Source: an uncultured Pseudomonadota bacterium
Lineage (GTDB): Bacteria; Pseudomonadota; Gammaproteobacteria; Steroidobacterales; Steroidobacteraceae
NCBI GenBank assembly: GCA_903910215.1
Contig: CAIVYV010000171.1
Coordinates: 1 to 7,790 of the forward strand
Direction: 5' to 3'
Length of the DNA: 7,790 bases
Both the position numbers and the translations under genes were made by a program. Below, piece by piece: positions 1 through 6,142 of the stretch. Numbering within the stretch: the stretch's first letter is position 1; the number at the start of each line of letters is the position of its first letter. The notes beneath the pieces were generated by a model. The model was not told the DNA's origin and ran no database searches. It was given only the letters and a program-made list of their open reading frames with translations.

Positions 1-130
1 AACCGTACTGACGATCACGCGTGACGCCGGGCATGTCGGCCACGAGCGCATCGCGCGTACCGGTCAGGCGATTGAATAGCGTGGACTTGCCGACGTTGGG
101 GCGCCCCACGAGCACGACTACAGGCAACAT
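1..130 (-). CDS. der: Ribosome-associated GTPase Der (EngA), N-terminal 43 codons
   Basis: Der is a tandem-G-domain GTPase needed for maturation of the 50S ribosomal subunit. Only the start of the first G domain is in the window; the gene runs off the left edge. The visible 43 codons contain the P-loop GRPNVGKST at residues 9-17, the family sequence LFNRLTGTRDALVAD directly after it, and PGVTRDR around residues 34-40, which holds the G2-region threonine (T37). The match to Der N-termini such as the E. coli protein is near-continuous. The ATG is set by the GTPase fold starting two residues later and by an AGGAG 8 nt upstream. It lies 19 bp after bamB, as in most Gammaproteobacteria, and is probably cotranscribed with it. 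Identification is very secure despite the truncation. Confidence 0.96.
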   Translation of the reverse strand, partial: MLPVVVLVGRPNVGKSTLFNRLTGTRDALVADMPGVTRDRQYG

Positions 131-137
131 GCTCGCA

Positions 138-142
138 GCTCC
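138..142 (-). promoter_or_regulatory. Ribosome binding site of der
   Basis: AGGAG lies 8 nt before the der ATG, in the 19-bp gap after the bamB stop. A T6 run sits between the bamB stop and this site, but no hairpin precedes it, so it does not look like a terminator. Confidence 0.75.
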
Positions 143-149
143 TAAAAAA

Positions 150-1310
150 TCAGCCGCGCGGACGGAAGGCCGTCACACGGCCCTCGTCATCCTGCAGCAC
201 GATGAGATCACCGGCGCGAACCGGCGGGTTGCTGACGCGAGCGCCAGCCTTGGTGCGTGCGACGAAAGCGCCCGTACCGGCGTTCAACCAATGCACATAA
301 CCTTCGAAGTCCGCGACGGCCACATACGAACCGATCACCACCGGAGCTGACAAACCGCGCAAGCGCAGTCCAGACTGTCGCCAAACTTCGACACCCGAGC
401 GACGGCGCAGAGAGATCAACTCACCGGTCGCCGTACTGACGTAGACCGATTCATCATCGACATCGAGCCCACGATGGCTCGATAACTCGCGCGACCACCA
501 CGACTGGCCCGAGTCGAGCGCCAGCATCGCCACTCGGCCCTGAAAGCCCGCGACGAAGACATCGACCCCAGATACTTTGACCGCCGAGTCGATATCGACC
601 ATGCGCTCGAGTTCAGTACGACCACTCGGCGCCGAGACGAGCTGCTCCCAAAGCACTTCGCCATTGCGAGTCTCGGCGGCGATAACGCGTCCATTGTCGA
701 AGCCGCAAATCGCGGCATTGCCCGCGACGACGGGCGCAGCGGCACCACGGAGGGTGAGACGCGGAATCTGCTGCTCTTCGCGCCACAAGGTCTTACCATC
801 TTCGCGCGACAACCCGAGCAGCACGCCAGCAACGGTGCGAACAATCACGGCATCAGAGGCGATCGCGGGAGCGGACAGCACCTCACCGCCCACTGACGCG
901 GTCCACAATGTCGAACCGGTTGCCTGATCGAGTGCGATCAACTCGCCATTGGCAGAGCCCACCGCCACGATGCCAAATCCGGCACCTGGTCCACCGGTCA
1001 ACTCCGAACGCGTACGAGCGCGCCAAAGCGTTTTACCGTTGGCTTGCGAAATCGCAAGCACGTCGCCATCGCGACCCGCGGCATAGACCACCTCGCCATC
1101 AACGGCCGGTGCGAGGCCAGCTCGCATGACGGGATCACCGCCGCCGATCGAGACACTCCAGACCCGCTCAACGTCGAGACTCGACTTGAAGTCGACCAGC
1201 TCAGCCGGCGGTTCGATATCTTTGTCCTTGTCGCAACCGGCAAGAAAACCAAAGATTCCGAGCGCCAAGGCTGCCAAGAGATAACGCGAGCTGAGCTTGA
1301 AACGAGTCAT
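150..1310 (-). CDS. bamB: Outer-membrane assembly lipoprotein BamB
   Basis: BamB is the beta-propeller lipoprotein of the BAM complex that helps BamA insert beta-barrel proteins into the outer membrane. The chosen ATG gives 386 residues, close to E. coli BamB (392). Residues 1-25 form a lipoprotein signal peptide with a hydrophobic stretch and the lipobox LAGC (lipidated C26). A longer frame adds 21 arginine-rich residues upstream; it is rejected because it would bury the signal peptide and overlap yfgM, and because GGAG stands 7 nt before the chosen ATG. Eight propeller repeats of the form G-x-V/L-x-A-L...G-x-x-L-W are visible, for example near residues 82-97, 122-137, 162-177, 207-222, 258-272, 296-311, 337-350 and 377-386. 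The family signature SGRTELERMVDID is at 229-241. The residue after the lipidated Cys is Asp, which is unusual for an outer-membrane lipoprotein by the E. coli Lol rule. The gene lies 16 bp after yfgM and before der, the standard order. Confidence 0.95.
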   Translation of the reverse strand: MTRFKLSSRYLLAALALGIFGFLAGCDKDKDIEPPAELVDFKSSLDVERVWSVSIGGGDPVMRAGLAPAVDGEVVYAAGRDGDVLAISQANGKTLWRARTRSELTGGPGAGFGIVAVGSANGELIALDQATGSTLWTASVGGEVLSAPAIASDAVIVRTVAGVLLGLSREDGKTLWREEQQIPRLTLRGAAAPVVAGNAAICGFDNGRVIAAETRNGEVLWEQLVSAPSGRTELERMVDIDSAVKVSGVDVFVAGFQGRVAMLALDSGQSWWSRELSSHRGLDVDDESVYVSTATGELISLRRRSGVEVWRQSGLRLRGLSAPVVIGSYVAVADFEGYVHWLNAGTGAFVARTKAGARVSNPPVRAGDLIVLQDDEGRVTAFRPRG

Positions 1311-1317
1311 GCAGATT

Positions 1318-1321
1318 CTCC
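1318..1321 (-). promoter_or_regulatory. Ribosome binding site deciding the bamB start
   Basis: GGAG followed by AATCTGC precedes the ATG at 1310-1308, in the 16-bp gap after the yfgM TAA. It supports this ATG over an in-frame ATG further upstream that lies inside yfgM. Confidence 0.75.
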
Positions 1322-1326
1322 GATCC

Positions 1327-2001
1327 TTACGGACCCTTAGGCGCCTCGATGCCATCGGCCTGGGCATCGGCAATCTTCAAACGCAGACCTTCGAGGTCGA
1401 CGGTAGCAGGCTTGGTCGGATCGCTGGAAGCTGCCTCGGCCTTCTGCCAAGCCGCCAGCGCGGCAGCGCGATCACCCTTGACGTGCAAAGCATCACCACG
1501 CACGTCATCGAAACGAGCCGCGAATGCGCCTGACTCGACTGCACCGAGCGTCGCGAGCGCCGCATCGGCATTACCCTGAGCGATTTGCACACGAGCTAAA
1601 CGGACCCGTGCCACCAACTGCAACTGCGGATCGTCCGAGCCCTTCATGACACGCTCGAGGCGCGTTGCTGCTTCACCCAATTCATTGGCTTCAACATGTA
1701 CGCGCGCGGCCAACAGATCCGCTTGATCGGCATAAGCCGACGAAGCGTATTCGGCACGCAACGCGTCGACTGCCTTGAGTGCGTCGGCTCGCTCGTTCTT
1801 TTCTAGAGTGTCGATGATGCGCTGATACGATTCACTCGCTTCGACGTGACGACGCTCGATTCGAGCTTCCCACCAACGCCATCCGGCGAGCGCACCCAAC
1901 CCGAGCACCACGCCCGCAACCAGCCACGGACCGTTCTCACGGATCCAGCGCTTGACGCGCTCCCACTGCTCTTGTTCGTTGTAATAATCGTCATCGATCA
2001 C
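1327..2001 (-). CDS. yfgM: YfgM family TPR protein, inner-membrane ancillary SecYEG/PpiD partner
   Basis: YfgM is an inner-membrane protein with a periplasmic tetratricopeptide domain. In E. coli it associates with the SecYEG translocon and the chaperone PpiD and helps hand exported proteins to periplasmic chaperones. The sequence shows an acidic N-terminus, then EQEQWERVKRWIRENG (residues 8-24 region), one membrane segment at about 25-44 ending in GWRWWEAR, and an alanine-rich helical region to the end compatible with TPRs. This is the family architecture (DUF2133/TPR_21). I start at a GTG because AGGAG lies 8 nt upstream and because the protein then begins MIDDDYYNEQEQ, like other YfgM N-termini, giving 224 residues (E. 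coli 206). Another GTG at 2028 would overlap the end of hisS by 22 bases and has no site. The start lies 5 nt after hisS and the gene precedes bamB, the conserved order. Confidence 0.9.
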   Translation of the reverse strand: MIDDDYYNEQEQWERVKRWIRENGPWLVAGVVLGLGALAGWRWWEARIERRHVEASESYQRIIDTLEKNERADALKAVDALRAEYASSAYADQADLLAARVHVEANELGEAATRLERVMKGSDDPQLQLVARVRLARVQIAQGNADAALATLGAVESGAFAARFDDVRGDALHVKGDRAAALAAWQKAEAASSDPTKPATVDLEGLRLKIADAQADGIEAPKGP

Positions 2002-2006
2002 GTTCG

Positions 2007-3293
2007 TTACTCCTGACGTGAAAACCACTGACCCACAGTCTCAACTGCGGTTGTCAAAGAAATTTCGGTTGCCTCGCCCGCGCCTTCGCGTAGCGGCTTC
2101 ATCTGCACGACACCACGCTCAAGCTCGTTCTCACCGAGAACCAGCGCCAGCTCTGCGCCGCTGCGATCGGCGCGGCGAAATTGGGCTTTGAAATTGCCGC
2201 CACCGAGATTAGTCTCGATGCGGCGCCCCGGCATTGCACGACGCAAGATATCGGCAAGGCGGAATGACTCGCGCACTGCTGTCGCGCCCTGTGCGACGAG
2301 ATACACATCAGCTTGCGGCGCCTTGGGCGCAGTCTCTGCTTGCTCAAGTAATGCGACCACCCGCTCGACACCCATCGCAAACCCGATGGCCGGTGTGGCC
2401 TCGCCACCGAGCTGCGAAATGAGACCGTCGTAGCGACCGCCCGAGCAAACGGCATCCTGCGCACCGAGCGCATCGGTCACCCACTCGAACACGGTGCGGG
2501 AGTAGTAATCGAGACCGCGCACGAGACGCGGATTGACGGTATACGCGATTCCGAGCGAATCGAGCATCGCACGCAATTCGGCGAAGTGATCCTTCGACTC
2601 GGCATCGAGATAGTCAGGCAGAGTGGGTGCCGCGGCGATCACCGACTGCATCGTCGGGTTCTTGCTATCGAGAATGCGTAGCGGATTACCCTCGAGACGG
2701 CGACGACTGTCTTCGTCGAGTGTGTCGTAGTGCGACCGGAAATAGTCCGTGAGCTCGGCTCGATAAGCGCGACGTGCCTCGGCTGTTCCCAAAGAATTGA
2801 TTTGCAGCGCCACTCGCGTGAGTCCGAGACGCTGCCAAAAAGCATTCGAGAGCGCGATCAGCTCAGCGTCGATATCAGGGCCAGCGAAGCCGATCGCCTC
2901 GACATCGATCTGATGAAACTGACGGAAGCGACCCTTCTGCGGCTTCTCGTGTCGGAACATCGGGCCGACACACCACAGCTTGTGACGCGCGCCGCGCAGC
3001 ATGCCGTTGGAAATAGTGGCGCGAACGATACCCGCTGTTGCCTCGGGACGCAGCGTAAGTCGCTCGCCGCCCTTGTCCTCGAAGCTGTACATCTCTTTTT
3101 CAACAACATCGGTGTATTCGCCGATGGCGCGCTTGAACAGATCAGTCTGCTCCACCACGGGTACGCGCATTTCTTCAAAAGCGTAGGCGTGTAATAACTC
3201 GCGCGCGGTGGCTTCCAAAAACTGCCAGCGAGCGATCTCCGCGGGAAGCACATCGTTCATGCCCTTCACGGGCTGGATCATCGAAGCAGTCAT
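2007..3293 (-). CDS. hisS: Histidyl-tRNA synthetase
   Basis: HisS is a cytosolic homodimeric class II aminoacyl-tRNA synthetase that charges tRNA-His using ATP. The product is 428 residues, against 424 in E. coli. Visible signatures in order are the N-terminal RGMND-like KGMNDVLP (10-17), motif 2 region RPEATAG (82-88) and FRHEKPQKGRFRQFHQ (113-128), the histidine-specific LVRGLDYYSRT (257-267, with the catalytic Arg at 259), GGRYDGL (285-291) and motif 3 GFAMGVERV (304-312). The C-terminal ~100 residues, from about 329, form the anticodon-binding domain. RPEATAG has Ala where E. coli has Gly, a conservative variant. The ATG overlaps the rodZ stop as ATGA; a second in-frame ATG four codons later is possible, and neither has a clear Shine-Dalgarno sequence, so translational coupling to rodZ is likely. 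ispG, which separates rodZ and hisS in E. coli, is absent. Confidence 0.97.
   Translation of the reverse strand: MTASMIQPVKGMNDVLPAEIARWQFLEATARELLHAYAFEEMRVPVVEQTDLFKRAIGEYTDVVEKEMYSFEDKGGERLTLRPEATAGIVRATISNGMLRGARHKLWCVGPMFRHEKPQKGRFRQFHQIDVEAIGFAGPDIDAELIALSNAFWQRLGLTRVALQINSLGTAEARRAYRAELTDYFRSHYDTLDEDSRRRLEGNPLRILDSKNPTMQSVIAAAPTLPDYLDAESKDHFAELRAMLDSLGIAYTVNPRLVRGLDYYSRTVFEWVTDALGAQDAVCSGGRYDGLISQLGGEATPAIGFAMGVERVVALLEQAETAPKAPQADVYLVAQGATAVRESFRLADILRRAMPGRRIETNLGGGNFKAQFRRADRSGAELALVLGENELERGVVQMKPLREGAGEATEISLTTAVETVGQWFSRQE
2010..2014 (-). promoter_or_regulatory. Ribosome binding site of yfgM, inside the hisS 3' end
   Basis: AGGAG is formed by the last sense codons of hisS (CAG GAG, before TAA) and lies 8 nt before the GTG at 2001-1999. 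It fixes the yfgM start at that GTG and means ribosomes finishing hisS pass directly over the yfgM initiation region. Confidence 0.75.
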
Positions 3294-4141
3294 GGAGCAG
3301 TCGATCGGGTGTTGCGCGCCGCGGCACGTTGCACGTTGCCGGCAGCATCGATGGTGACGAAAGCCGTCGCGTTGTAGACGAACGCGGCAGGCAGCGTAAT
3401 CGGGCGCCCGTCGAGCTCAATGGCAACCGCATCGGCGCGACCGAGTACCACGCTGAACGGTGCCTCACCGCGTAACGCGAGCGGAGTGCCGGCAGCCGCG
3501 TTGCCGTAATAGCGGCGACGATTGCTCGCGTCGTAAACCTCGATCCAAGAAGACTGACGCGGCACGAGTCGCAGCACGGCAGCACCGGTGGATACCGGCG
3601 TTGGGTCGGTAGTCGGCGCGCGGGCGGCGTCAGGCGTCACCGCAGGTGCAGGCGCCGGTGTAGATACGGGTACCGACGTCGTTACCGGTGCCAGTGCCGG
3701 TGCCGGCGACGGCTTGGCGACGGCAGCGGGTGTCGGGACCACTGGCGCGGGCGCGCTCGATGAACCCCAGCCGAGGATCAGCCAAGCCGCAGCCGCGATA
3801 AGCACCGTGATACCCGCCACGACGGCGCGGCGCGTCCAAACTTTGGGATCTACGGCGCGCACCGGCGCACGGGGAATCCGCGCCAGATCCGGCTCGGCGA
3901 GTTTCTCGGCACGAAGCGTCGCCCAAGCACCCATCAATTGCTCGGTCGGAGCGCCGAGGTAATCGGCATAGCGACGCAGGTGCCCTTGCACGAAGACCGG
4001 TGCGCCCAACTCCTCGAAGCGATCGGCCTCGAGTGCGCGCAGCAACACCTCATCACAATGCAGCTGCGTAGCCGCCTCGGCGAGACTCACGCCTTTAGCG
4101 GCACGTGCCGTCGCCAGCAGTGTCCCGATCGAATCGCTCAC
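3290..4141 (-). CDS. rodZ: RodZ-like cytoskeletal/cell-shape protein (HTH - TM - DUF4115)
   Basis: RodZ is a bitopic inner-membrane protein that links the MreB cytoskeleton to the elongation machinery and maintains rod shape. The 283 residues show the three-part family layout. A cytoplasmic Xre-like helix-turn-helix domain spans about 4-72, with LAEAATQLHCDEVLLRALE and the conserved FVQGHLRRYADYLG (50-63). After a basic stretch comes one membrane segment at about 105-125. A Pro/Ala/Thr/Val-rich periplasmic linker follows (127-186), then a beta-rich DUF4115 domain (about 188-262) with SWIEVYDASNRRRYYG. E. coli RodZ is somewhat longer (337), mostly by linker. The start is GTG, overlapping the rlmN stop as GTGA, with no evident Shine-Dalgarno sequence, so it is probably reached by ribosomes finishing rlmN. 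The stop overlaps hisS. The position after rlmN matches the conserved order, although pilF, found between them in pseudomonads, is missing. Confidence 0.93.
   Translation of the reverse strand: MSDSIGTLLATARAAKGVSLAEAATQLHCDEVLLRALEADRFEELGAPVFVQGHLRRYADYLGAPTEQLMGAWATLRAEKLAEPDLARIPRAPVRAVDPKVWTRRAVVAGITVLIAAAAWLILGWGSSSAPAPVVPTPAAVAKPSPAPALAPVTTSVPVSTPAPAPAVTPDAARAPTTDPTPVSTGAAVLRLVPRQSSWIEVYDASNRRRYYGNAAAGTPLALRGEAPFSVVLGRADAVAIELDGRPITLPAAFVYNATAFVTIDAAGNVQRAAARNTRSTAP
3642..3708 (-). repeat. Hexanucleotide-like repeats in the RodZ linker
   Basis: On the + strand, units resembling gccggt/ccggtg recur: gcaggt-gcaggc-gccggt at 3642-3659 and ccggtg-ccagtg-ccggtg-ccggcg at 3685-3708. On the coding strand they encode Pro-Ala dipeptides (PAPAPA, PAPALAP) of the periplasmic linker. 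The unit length is a multiple of three, so unit gain or loss would change the linker length without a frameshift. The copies are imperfect. Confidence 0.6.
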
Positions 4142-5259
4142 GAGGCGAGCCCCGCGGCCATGGCGCCTGCTAACTTGTCACCTAAGCGAATTCGAGTGCG
4201 ATCGTTCACCTTGCCAGCCAACTGACCGCAAGCGGCATCAATGTCGTCGCCGCGAGTACGACGAATCGTCGCCAATACGCCGCGCTGGATCAGCTCATCG
4301 CGAAAACGGGTAATCACCGGCATCGGCGAGCGACGGTAGCTCGTGCCTGGGAACGGATTGAACGGAATGAGATTGAGCTTGGCCGGACGACCCTTGAACA
4401 TCTTCGCGAGTGCCCGCGCGTGCTCGAGTTGGTCATTCACGCCATCGAGCATGACGTATTCGAACGTCACGCTGCGGCCGTTCTGCTCGTCGATGTAGTG
4501 CCAACAGGCATCGAGCAACTCAGCAATCGGATGCTTACGATTGATCGGCACGAGCTCGTTGCGCAGCGCGTCGTTAGGCGCATGCAGTGATACGGCGAGC
4601 GCGCAGTTCACCTCTTCGGCAAGCTTGTACATCTGCGGTACGAGACCCGACGTCGAGAGGGTCACGCGACGGCGCGAAATATCGAATCCCAGATCATCGA
4701 GCAAAATGCGGATCGCGGGCACCACGTTACGAAAGTTCGCAAGCGGCTCGCCCATGCCCATGAAGACAACGTTGGTGATACGTCGATCGCCGCCCGGTTC
4801 GAAACCGAGCTCGCGATTCGCCAGCCACACCTGACCTACGATCTCAGCGGTCGAGAGATTGCGGTTGAAGCCCTGCTGCGCCGTCGAGCAAAAAGAACAG
4901 TCGAGTGCGCAACCGACTTGAGAGGAAATGCAGAGCGTGCCGCGATCGATCTCCGGGATGAAGACCATCTCGAAGGCCTGCGAACTATCGGCCCGTAGCA
5001 GCCACTTTCGGGTGCCATCGGCCGAGTCGTACCGCGAGACGATCTCGGGCACGCGAATTTCGGCGCAGCCTTGCAACTGCGCACGGAAATCTTTGGCGAG
5101 ATCCGTCATGGAAGCGAAGTCGCCCTCCGCGCGCTTGTACATCCAGCTCATCAGCTGGCGCGCGCGGAAGGGCTTGTTCCCGAGCCCGCCCACGAACGAC
5201 TCCAGCTCGGCTTTCTCGAGCCCGAGCAGATTCGTTCGCGCGGTGGCAGCTTCGGTCAT
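4138..5259 (-). CDS. rlmN: Dual-specificity 23S rRNA/tRNA adenine-C2 methyltransferase RlmN
   Basis: RlmN is a cytosolic radical-SAM enzyme that methylates C2 of A2503 in 23S rRNA and of A37 in a subset of tRNAs, using SAM and a [4Fe-4S] cluster. The 373-residue protein carries the cluster motif CX3CX2C at C117, C121 and C124 within GCALDCSFCSTAQQGFNRN. It also has the SAM-binding GMGEP (168-172), the Cys that carries the transient methyl group (C344 in DIDAACGQL, equivalent to E. coli C355), and a Glu 20 residues before the first cluster Cys (E97, equivalent to E. coli E105). All key residues are therefore present. The ATG lies 18 bp after ndk with no strong Shine-Dalgarno sequence. The stop overlaps the rodZ GTG. 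It depends on iron-sulfur assembly, supplied in part by genes at the right of this window. Confidence 0.97.
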   Translation of the reverse strand: MTEAATARTNLLGLEKAELESFVGGLGNKPFRARQLMSWMYKRAEGDFASMTDLAKDFRAQLQGCAEIRVPEIVSRYDSADGTRKWLLRADSSQAFEMVFIPEIDRGTLCISSQVGCALDCSFCSTAQQGFNRNLSTAEIVGQVWLANRELGFEPGGDRRITNVVFMGMGEPLANFRNVVPAIRILLDDLGFDISRRRVTLSTSGLVPQMYKLAEEVNCALAVSLHAPNDALRNELVPINRKHPIAELLDACWHYIDEQNGRSVTFEYVMLDGVNDQLEHARALAKMFKGRPAKLNLIPFNPFPGTSYRRSPMPVITRFRDELIQRGVLATIRRTRGDDIDAACGQLAGKVNDRTRIRLGDKLAGAMAAGLAS

Positions 5260-5265
5260 AACGTC

Positions 5266-5279
5266 GATCGCGAGCGATC
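5266..5279. repeat. Short inverted repeat across the ndk stop / rlmN leader
   Basis: gatcgc - ga - gcgatc forms a perfect 6-bp inverted repeat with a 2-base centre. It covers part of the ndk stop codon and most of the 18-bp gap before rlmN. It has no following U-tract, so it is not an intrinsic terminator. It could fold weakly in mRNA just upstream of the rlmN ATG; the two-base centre is too tight for a stable full hairpin. Confidence 0.4.
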
Positions 5280-5706
5280 AGCCGCGCGGGCAGATCTCGA
5301 TGCCGCGGAAGAAGTAGGCGATTTCCTGAGCGGCCGTCTCCGGACCATCGGAACCGTGCACGGTGTTCGCCTCGATGCTTTGGGCAAGGTCAGCGCGGAT
5401 CGTGCCCGGCGCCGCCTTCTTCGGATCGGTGGCGCCCATGATCTCGCGGTTCTTCGCGATGGCGTTCTCGCCCTCGAGCACCTGCAACACCACCGGGCCC
5501 GAGGTCATGTACTTCACGAGGTCGTTGAAGAACGGGCGCTCACGGTGAACGGCGTAGAAACCTTCCGCCTCGGTCTTGGACAGGTGCACCATGCGAGCGG
5601 CGACGATCTTGAGACCCGCCTGCTCGAAGCGACGATAGACCTCACCGATGAGGTTGCGGGCGACGCCGTCGGGTTTGACGATCGAAAAAGTGCGTTCCAA
5701 GGCCAT
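5278..5706 (-). CDS. ndk: Nucleoside diphosphate kinase
   Basis: Ndk transfers the terminal phosphate of ATP to other (d)NDPs through a phosphohistidine and balances the nucleotide pools in the cytosol. The 142 residues are almost exactly the bacterial family length (E. coli 143). The N-terminus MALERTFSIVKPDGV carries K11, and the active-site histidine is H117 in the signature NTVHGSDG. YRRFEQAGLKIVAAR and MTSGPVVLQVLEGENAI are typical. I chose the inner ATG because AAGGA lies 8 nt before it and it yields the standard MALERT start; an ATG three codons upstream overlaps that ribosome site. The gene follows a 112-bp gap with a possible promoter and is followed by rlmN, the usual gammaproteobacterial order. 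Confidence 0.98.
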   Translation of the reverse strand: MALERTFSIVKPDGVARNLIGEVYRRFEQAGLKIVAARMVHLSKTEAEGFYAVHRERPFFNDLVKYMTSGPVVLQVLEGENAIAKNREIMGATDPKKAAPGTIRADLAQSIEANTVHGSDGPETAAQEIAYFFRGIEICPRG

Positions 5707-5714
5707 GCGAAACA

Positions 5715-5719
5715 TCCTT
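5715..5719 (-). promoter_or_regulatory. Ribosome binding site deciding the ndk start
   Basis: AAGGA is 8 nt from the ATG at 5706-5704. The competing ATG at 5715-5713 shares a base with this motif and so cannot use it. Confidence 0.75.
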
Positions 5720-5749
5720 CAGGGTTTGTTGGAAAAAAGGTAGCCGCGT

Positions 5750-5779
5750 AGTGTACCCGTGAGGGCACCACCCCGGCAA
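5750..5779 (-). promoter_or_regulatory. Possible sigma70-type promoter of ndk
   Basis: In the 112-bp gap between iscA and ndk, reading in the gene direction, TTGCCG (5779-5774) is followed after an 18-nt spacer by TACACT (5755-5750). Both are reasonable matches to TTGACA and TATAAT in a GC-rich background. The expected start point is near 5743, giving a leader of about 35-40 nt with the ndk ribosome site. This is the only intergenic space large enough for an internal promoter. Prediction from consensus only; I see no operator-like palindrome. Confidence 0.4.
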
Positions 5780-5818
5780 CGCGAGGAAGCGCGCAAGTGA
5801 CTGGATGGCAAGGTTTTT

Positions 5819-6142
5819 TTAAACGCTGAAGCTTTCTCCGCAACCACATTCGCCCTTCACGTTGGGGTTGCGGAACTTAAAGGCCTCGTTCAGGCCCTGC
5901 TTCACGAAGTCGATCTCGGTGCCATCAATCAGCGGGAGGCTGGCGGGATCGACGAAAACCTTCACCCCACGGTCCTCGAAGATGAGGTCTTGGGGTTCGG
6001 TCGAGTCGGCGTAATTGATGACGTAGGCAAAACCCGAGCAGCCGGTCTTGCGCACCCCGAGTCGCAAGCCAATGCCTTGGCCGCGGGTCTCCAGGAAGTT
6101 CTTCACGCGATCCGCCGCAGCGGGCGTCAAGGAAATCGTCAT
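5819..6142 (-). CDS. iscA: Iron-sulfur cluster assembly protein IscA (A-type carrier)
   Basis: IscA is a small A-type carrier that binds iron or an Fe-S cluster and delivers clusters to apoproteins. The 107 residues equal E. coli IscA in length and are closely similar throughout: MTISLTPAAADRVKNFL, then GLRLGVRKTGCSGFAYV, DFVKQGLNEAFKF and NPNVKGECGCGESF. The three conserved cysteines are present as C35, C99 and C101. This pattern fits IscA better than ErpA or SufA. The ATG overlaps the upstream desulfurase stop as ATGA and has a strong ribosome site 8 nt before it. It sits directly after the desulfurase, where iscU would normally intervene; hscB, hscA and fdx do not follow. A TAA within TTTAAAAAAA ends the gene. 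Confidence 0.95.
   Translation of the reverse strand: MTISLTPAAADRVKNFLETRGQGIGLRLGVRKTGCSGFAYVINYADSTEPQDLIFEDRGVKVFVDPASLPLIDGTEIDFVKQGLNEAFKFRNPNVKGECGCGESFSV

Noticed and set aside
131..149. T6 run after the bamB stop as a terminator before der
   Set aside because: No GC-rich hairpin precedes the run, and the run directly adjoins the der ribosome site; it is more likely simple leader sequence in a continuous operon.
3588..3962. Gly/Ala/Thr-rich 124-codon frame on the + strand opposite the RodZ linker
   Set aside because: Its composition is the mirror of the Pro/Ala repeat DNA of the linker; no start signal or domain.
5071..5751. A 226-codon open frame on the + strand across ndk and the start of rlmN
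   Set aside because: It lies antisense to two well-supported genes with intact catalytic motifs. GC-rich codon use leaves long open antisense frames, and its translation shows no recognisable domain.
5731..5765. Intrinsic terminator between iscA and ndk (stem GTGCCC-TCAC-GGGTAC and a T6 run)
   Set aside because: The stem is short with a wobble pair, and the T6 run is well over ten bases away from it, so the geometry of a rho-independent terminator is not met.
5814..5823. TTTAAAAAAA at the end of iscA as a programmed frameshift site
   Set aside because: The reading frame is GTT TAA AAA, so the heptamer is out of register for a -1 slip (X XXY YYZ). IscA already has its full family length and C-terminal motif.
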